From the NCBI RefSeq assembly GCF_004762035.2, contig NZ_SIJK02000055.1, positions 1-34,251 of the forward strand: a stretch of 34,251 nucleotides of DNA, in the 5' to 3' direction. Made by a program: the position numbers and the translations under genes. Below are positions 31,998 through 34,251 of this stretch, piece after piece (position 1 is the stretch's first letter; each line of letters begins with the position of its first letter). The stretch comes from Candidatus Chloroploca mongolica. GTDB lineage: Bacteria > Chloroflexota > Chloroflexia > Chloroflexales > Chloroflexaceae. The notes beneath the pieces were generated by a model. The model did no database searches, was not told where the DNA came from, and saw nothing but the letters and a program-made list of their open reading frames with translations.

Positions 31998-33614
31998 ATG
32001 GCCGAGATCAAACGAACAAATGGACGCGCAGTGCTCGACTATATGGCGCGTGACTATGATAGCCTGCTCTATGCTATGCGCGAACGGGTGCGCGAGAAGT
32101 TGCCCGAGTGGACCGACGCTAGCTCAGAGGCGGATATGGGCAATGTGCTGCTCGAGGCCTTCGCGCACATGGGCGACATCCTGAGCTACTACCAGGATCG
32201 TATCGCCGGCGAGAGCTTCCTCGGCACTGCGCAGACCCGCCGTAGCATCATCCAGCACCTGCGCCTGATTGGGTATACGCTTGGCACGGCGGCCCCGGCC
32301 GCCGCCACACTCAGCCTGCTTTTCCCGTTGGACTACCAGGGGACGGTGACAATCAAGCAGGGCGACGCCTTCGCCACAAAGAGCCAGCGCGACCGGCCGA
32401 GTGTTCGCTTTGAGTACGCAGGTGATGTCAGCCTGGAGATCGACTGCACCAGATTGTCCTCCACCACCGACCCGGCGACCGGGCAGCGGTACCGCTACTA
32501 CGGGCTCGATCCTTATAGCGCTCAATCGGCGGGCTCCTTTCGGCGCGTAGGTATCCCGGTCGAAGAGGGCCGCCTGGTGTTGGCTGAGCGCCTGGGCGTG
32601 TCTGACGGCACAGCTAACCAGCGCTTCCCGCTGGCCCACCCGCGCCTGATCCTGCGCCCGTCCGACCAGAACCGACTAGACAACCGCGATCTCACCCTGT
32701 TGGTCGAGTATGGCGGGCAAATCACACGCTGGCACCTGCGCGAGAGCCTCGCCTTCAGCGGCAGCGATGATCGCGATTTCGTAGTGTCTATCGACGAGCA
32801 TGACCGGGCTAGCGTTAGCTTTGGCGACGGCACATTCGGCGCCATGCCGCCCGATGGCGCGGTGATCAAAGCCAGCTACCGGGTCGGCGGTGGTGCGCAC
32901 GGCAACGTTGGCGCGCGCACAATCACGACAATCGCCAGTGCGTCCCAGTTGAGCCTGATCGGCGCCAGTGTGATCAACGTGGCGCCGGCCACCGGCGGTG
33001 ATGATCGTGAAAGCATCGAGCACGCCGTGCTGCAGGCCCCAGCCGTCTTTCGCGCTCGCAAACGTGCGGTGACCAGAGCGGACTACGAGGCGCTGGCGCG
33101 CAACTACCAGGGCGTCGGCCGCGTGCGGGCCGTGGCGGATAGCTGGGCCACGGTTACGCTCTATGTGGCCCCTGCGGGCGGCGGCCCGCTCACCGATAGC
33201 CTGCGTGCCGGGCTGCTGGCCTATTTCGAGGATAAGCGCCCGCTCACCACCCGCATCGAGATCGCGGGCGTGGACTATGTGCCAATCTATGTGACAGCCA
33301 GGATCGGGGTCAATGCCTACTATGAGCATAAGGAAATCGCGGCTCACGTCCAGACGGCCGCCGGCAAGCTACTCGCGTTCGAGCGGGTTGATTTCGCCCA
33401 GACCATCTACCTCAGCAAGTTCTACGAGGCGATCGAGGCGATCGACGGGGTCAGCTACGTGACGATCACCGGGTTCAGCCGTGACATCCCGCGTGCGGGT
33501 AACGGAGATGGGCTGATCAAGCTGGGGGCGAATGAGCTTCCCTGCATTCCTGGTGACCCGAACTACACCACGGGCATCAACGTTGCCATCGTAGGGACGG
33601 AAGGAGGGGCATGA
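31998..33614 (+). CDS. Baseplate wedge protein J/gp47-like
   Basis: The protein has 538 residues starting at ATG 31998. The N-terminus (YMARDYDSLLYAMRERVREKLPEWTDASSEADMG, LLEAFAHMGDILSYYQDRIAGESFL) and the central GDGTFGAMPPDGAVIKASYRVGGGAHGNV are characteristic of the gpJ/gp47 family used in eCIS (Afp11/Pvc11-like). The C-terminus (AVTRADYEALARNYQGVGRVRAV, VAPAGGGPLTDSLRAGLLAYFEDKRPLTTRIEI) is also conserved. It forms the iris-like ring of the baseplate that opens when the machine fires. It overlaps the next gene by four bases (ATGA). Confidence 0.92.
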   Translation: MAEIKRTNGRAVLDYMARDYDSLLYAMRERVREKLPEWTDASSEADMGNVLLEAFAHMGDILSYYQDRIAGESFLGTAQTRRSIIQHLRLIGYTLGTAAPAAATLSLLFPLDYQGTVTIKQGDAFATKSQRDRPSVRFEYAGDVSLEIDCTRLSSTTDPATGQRYRYYGLDPYSAQSAGSFRRVGIPVEEGRLVLAERLGVSDGTANQRFPLAHPRLILRPSDQNRLDNRDLTLLVEYGGQITRWHLRESLAFSGSDDRDFVVSIDEHDRASVSFGDGTFGAMPPDGAVIKASYRVGGGAHGNVGARTITTIASASQLSLIGASVINVAPATGGDDRESIEHAVLQAPAVFRARKRAVTRADYEALARNYQGVGRVRAVADSWATVTLYVAPAGGGPLTDSLRAGLLAYFEDKRPLTTRIEIAGVDYVPIYVTARIGVNAYYEHKEIAAHVQTAAGKLLAFERVDFAQTIYLSKFYEAIEAIDGVSYVTITGFSRDIPRAGNGDGLIKLGANELPCIPGDPNYTTGINVAIVGTEGGA

Positions 33615-34213
33615 GCATGCGCCTCAAGAATCTCCGTGCGACAGCCCACCCGGATGGCAACCGCATCGACCTGAGCTGGGAGTTGCCTGAGCAGTTCCGC
33701 GAGCTAGGCCTGGTGGTTATGCGCCGCGAGGGCGCCTTTGCTGCTGCCACTCACGATGGCACTGAGATCGCCATGGGCGAACGTCTGACCGCCGTCAGCG
33801 ACACGGGTCTGAAGGCGGAGACGGTTTACTATTACTCGATCTTCATCTATCGGCACGGTTCACCACCGACTTACTATCTCGACCGGCACAACCGCGTGGC
33901 GATGATGTCCACCGGCCCTTACAACATGGCCGGGCAGATCTACGATCTGCTGCCGGCGATCTACAAACGCTATGACACACAGCTGCCGGTCAATCCTCCG
34001 GTCGCGATGACAGAGACCGACCGCATGCACGGTCAGCTGAGACGACTGCTCGAACTGCCCGGTGGCCAACTTGACCAGATCTACAGCTTCGCACGTGCGC
34101 TTCTGCATCTCACCGATCTGGAGCACGTAGATGGGCGGCTGCTACCGCTGCTGGCTGCGTGGATCGGCTGGAATGGCTGGTTGGGTGATCTAAACCCAAT
34201 ACCTTTCAAATAA
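33611..34213 (+). CDS. gpI-like baseplate protein with N-terminal Fn3-like domain, ending early
   Basis: The product has 200 residues starting at ATG 33611, with AAGGAGG in the preceding bases. Residues 1-95 look like a fibronectin type III-like sandwich (IDLSWELPEQ, ETVYYYSIFIYRHG). Residues 105-195 match the start of phage tail protein I (IYDLLPAIYKRYD, LRRLLELPGGQLDQIYSFARALL, LLPLLAAWIGW). The family normally continues for many residues past the IGW motif, but TAA at 34211-34213 ends this frame. The same frame then stays open to the window end (AARQLLWHTFEC), which resembles the next family segment. It may be a nonsense-interrupted gene, a frameshift or a shorter variant. Confidence 0.7.
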   Translation: MSMRLKNLRATAHPDGNRIDLSWELPEQFRELGLVVMRREGAFAAATHDGTEIAMGERLTAVSDTGLKAETVYYYSIFIYRHGSPPTYYLDRHNRVAMMSTGPYNMAGQIYDLLPAIYKRYDTQLPVNPPVAMTETDRMHGQLRRLLELPGGQLDQIYSFARALLHLTDLEHVDGRLLPLLAAWIGWNGWLGDLNPIPFK

Positions 34214-34251
34214 GCGGCGCGGCAGCTTCTGTGGCATACTTTCGAGTGCTA

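Overview
The window looks like a chromosomal segment of a GC-rich bacterium, most likely a member of the Chloroflexota (Chloroflexus/Roseiflexus/Herpetosiphon-like). This is inferred from gene content: a SARP/BTAD-AAA-TPR regulator, several caspase-fold proteins with glycine-rich linkers, a STAND protein with pentapeptide repeats, and a DUF4157-carrying effector beside a phage-tail-like locus. No rRNA, tRNA, CRISPR array or transposase was seen. Essentially all convincing genes lie on the + strand.

Layout. (1) 1-632: the 3' end of a polytopic membrane protein, possibly an ABC-3 metal permease, and a small four-helix membrane protein. (2) 633-1572: a stretch without a convincing intact gene, holding a hairpin and perhaps a decayed minus-strand gene. 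(3) 1573-4818: a large AfsR-like SARP regulator. (4) 4858-16105: a cell-death-like array of patatin-like and caspase-like genes. It contains an amputated patatin, a caspase with a unique C-terminus, an intact patatin, a giant caspase-fold/STAND/pentapeptide protein whose catalytic His and Cys are both replaced, and a third, canonical caspase. A strong hairpin closes it. (5) 16187-34251: a contractile injection system (eCIS/phage-tail-like particle). In order it encodes a small conserved protein, sheath, tube, gp51-like Cys4 baseplate protein, Pro-rich linker protein, DUF4255 cap, AAA+ ATPase, DUF4157 effector, CIS tube/adaptor protein, LysM protein, gp27/gpD-like hub, gpV/gp5-like spike, a small unknown, gp25, gpJ/gp47 and a gpI-like protein at the right edge.

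The most interesting signal is regulatory. The death-like array and the eCIS operon are each preceded by the same composite element: two direct AAACGCT heptamers with 11-bp periodicity, then exactly 8 bp, then a -10-like hexamer (TAGGCT or TATGCT). That spacing is the classic architecture of SARP-activated promoters, and a SARP-family gene lies immediately upstream. The simplest model is one regulator switching on both a caspase/patatin module and a contractile injection machine. This suggests a programmed-death or defence programme in which proteases, a lipase and an injectisome act together; some actinobacterial CISs are known to be intracellular and tied to cell death. The regulatory link is inferred from sequence and has not been tested.

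The array also shows recent rearrangement. The two patatin copies are about 98-99% identical, but the first lacks exactly 66 codons carrying the oxyanion-hole glycines and nucleophile. A fragment of caspase-gene linker sits in the leader of the first transcript. An 83-bp near-identical tract is shared by two caspase genes. The effector has an Asp-zincin-like protease motif, an internal DUF4157 and an AT-rich C-terminal toxin-like tip with no adjacent immunity gene.
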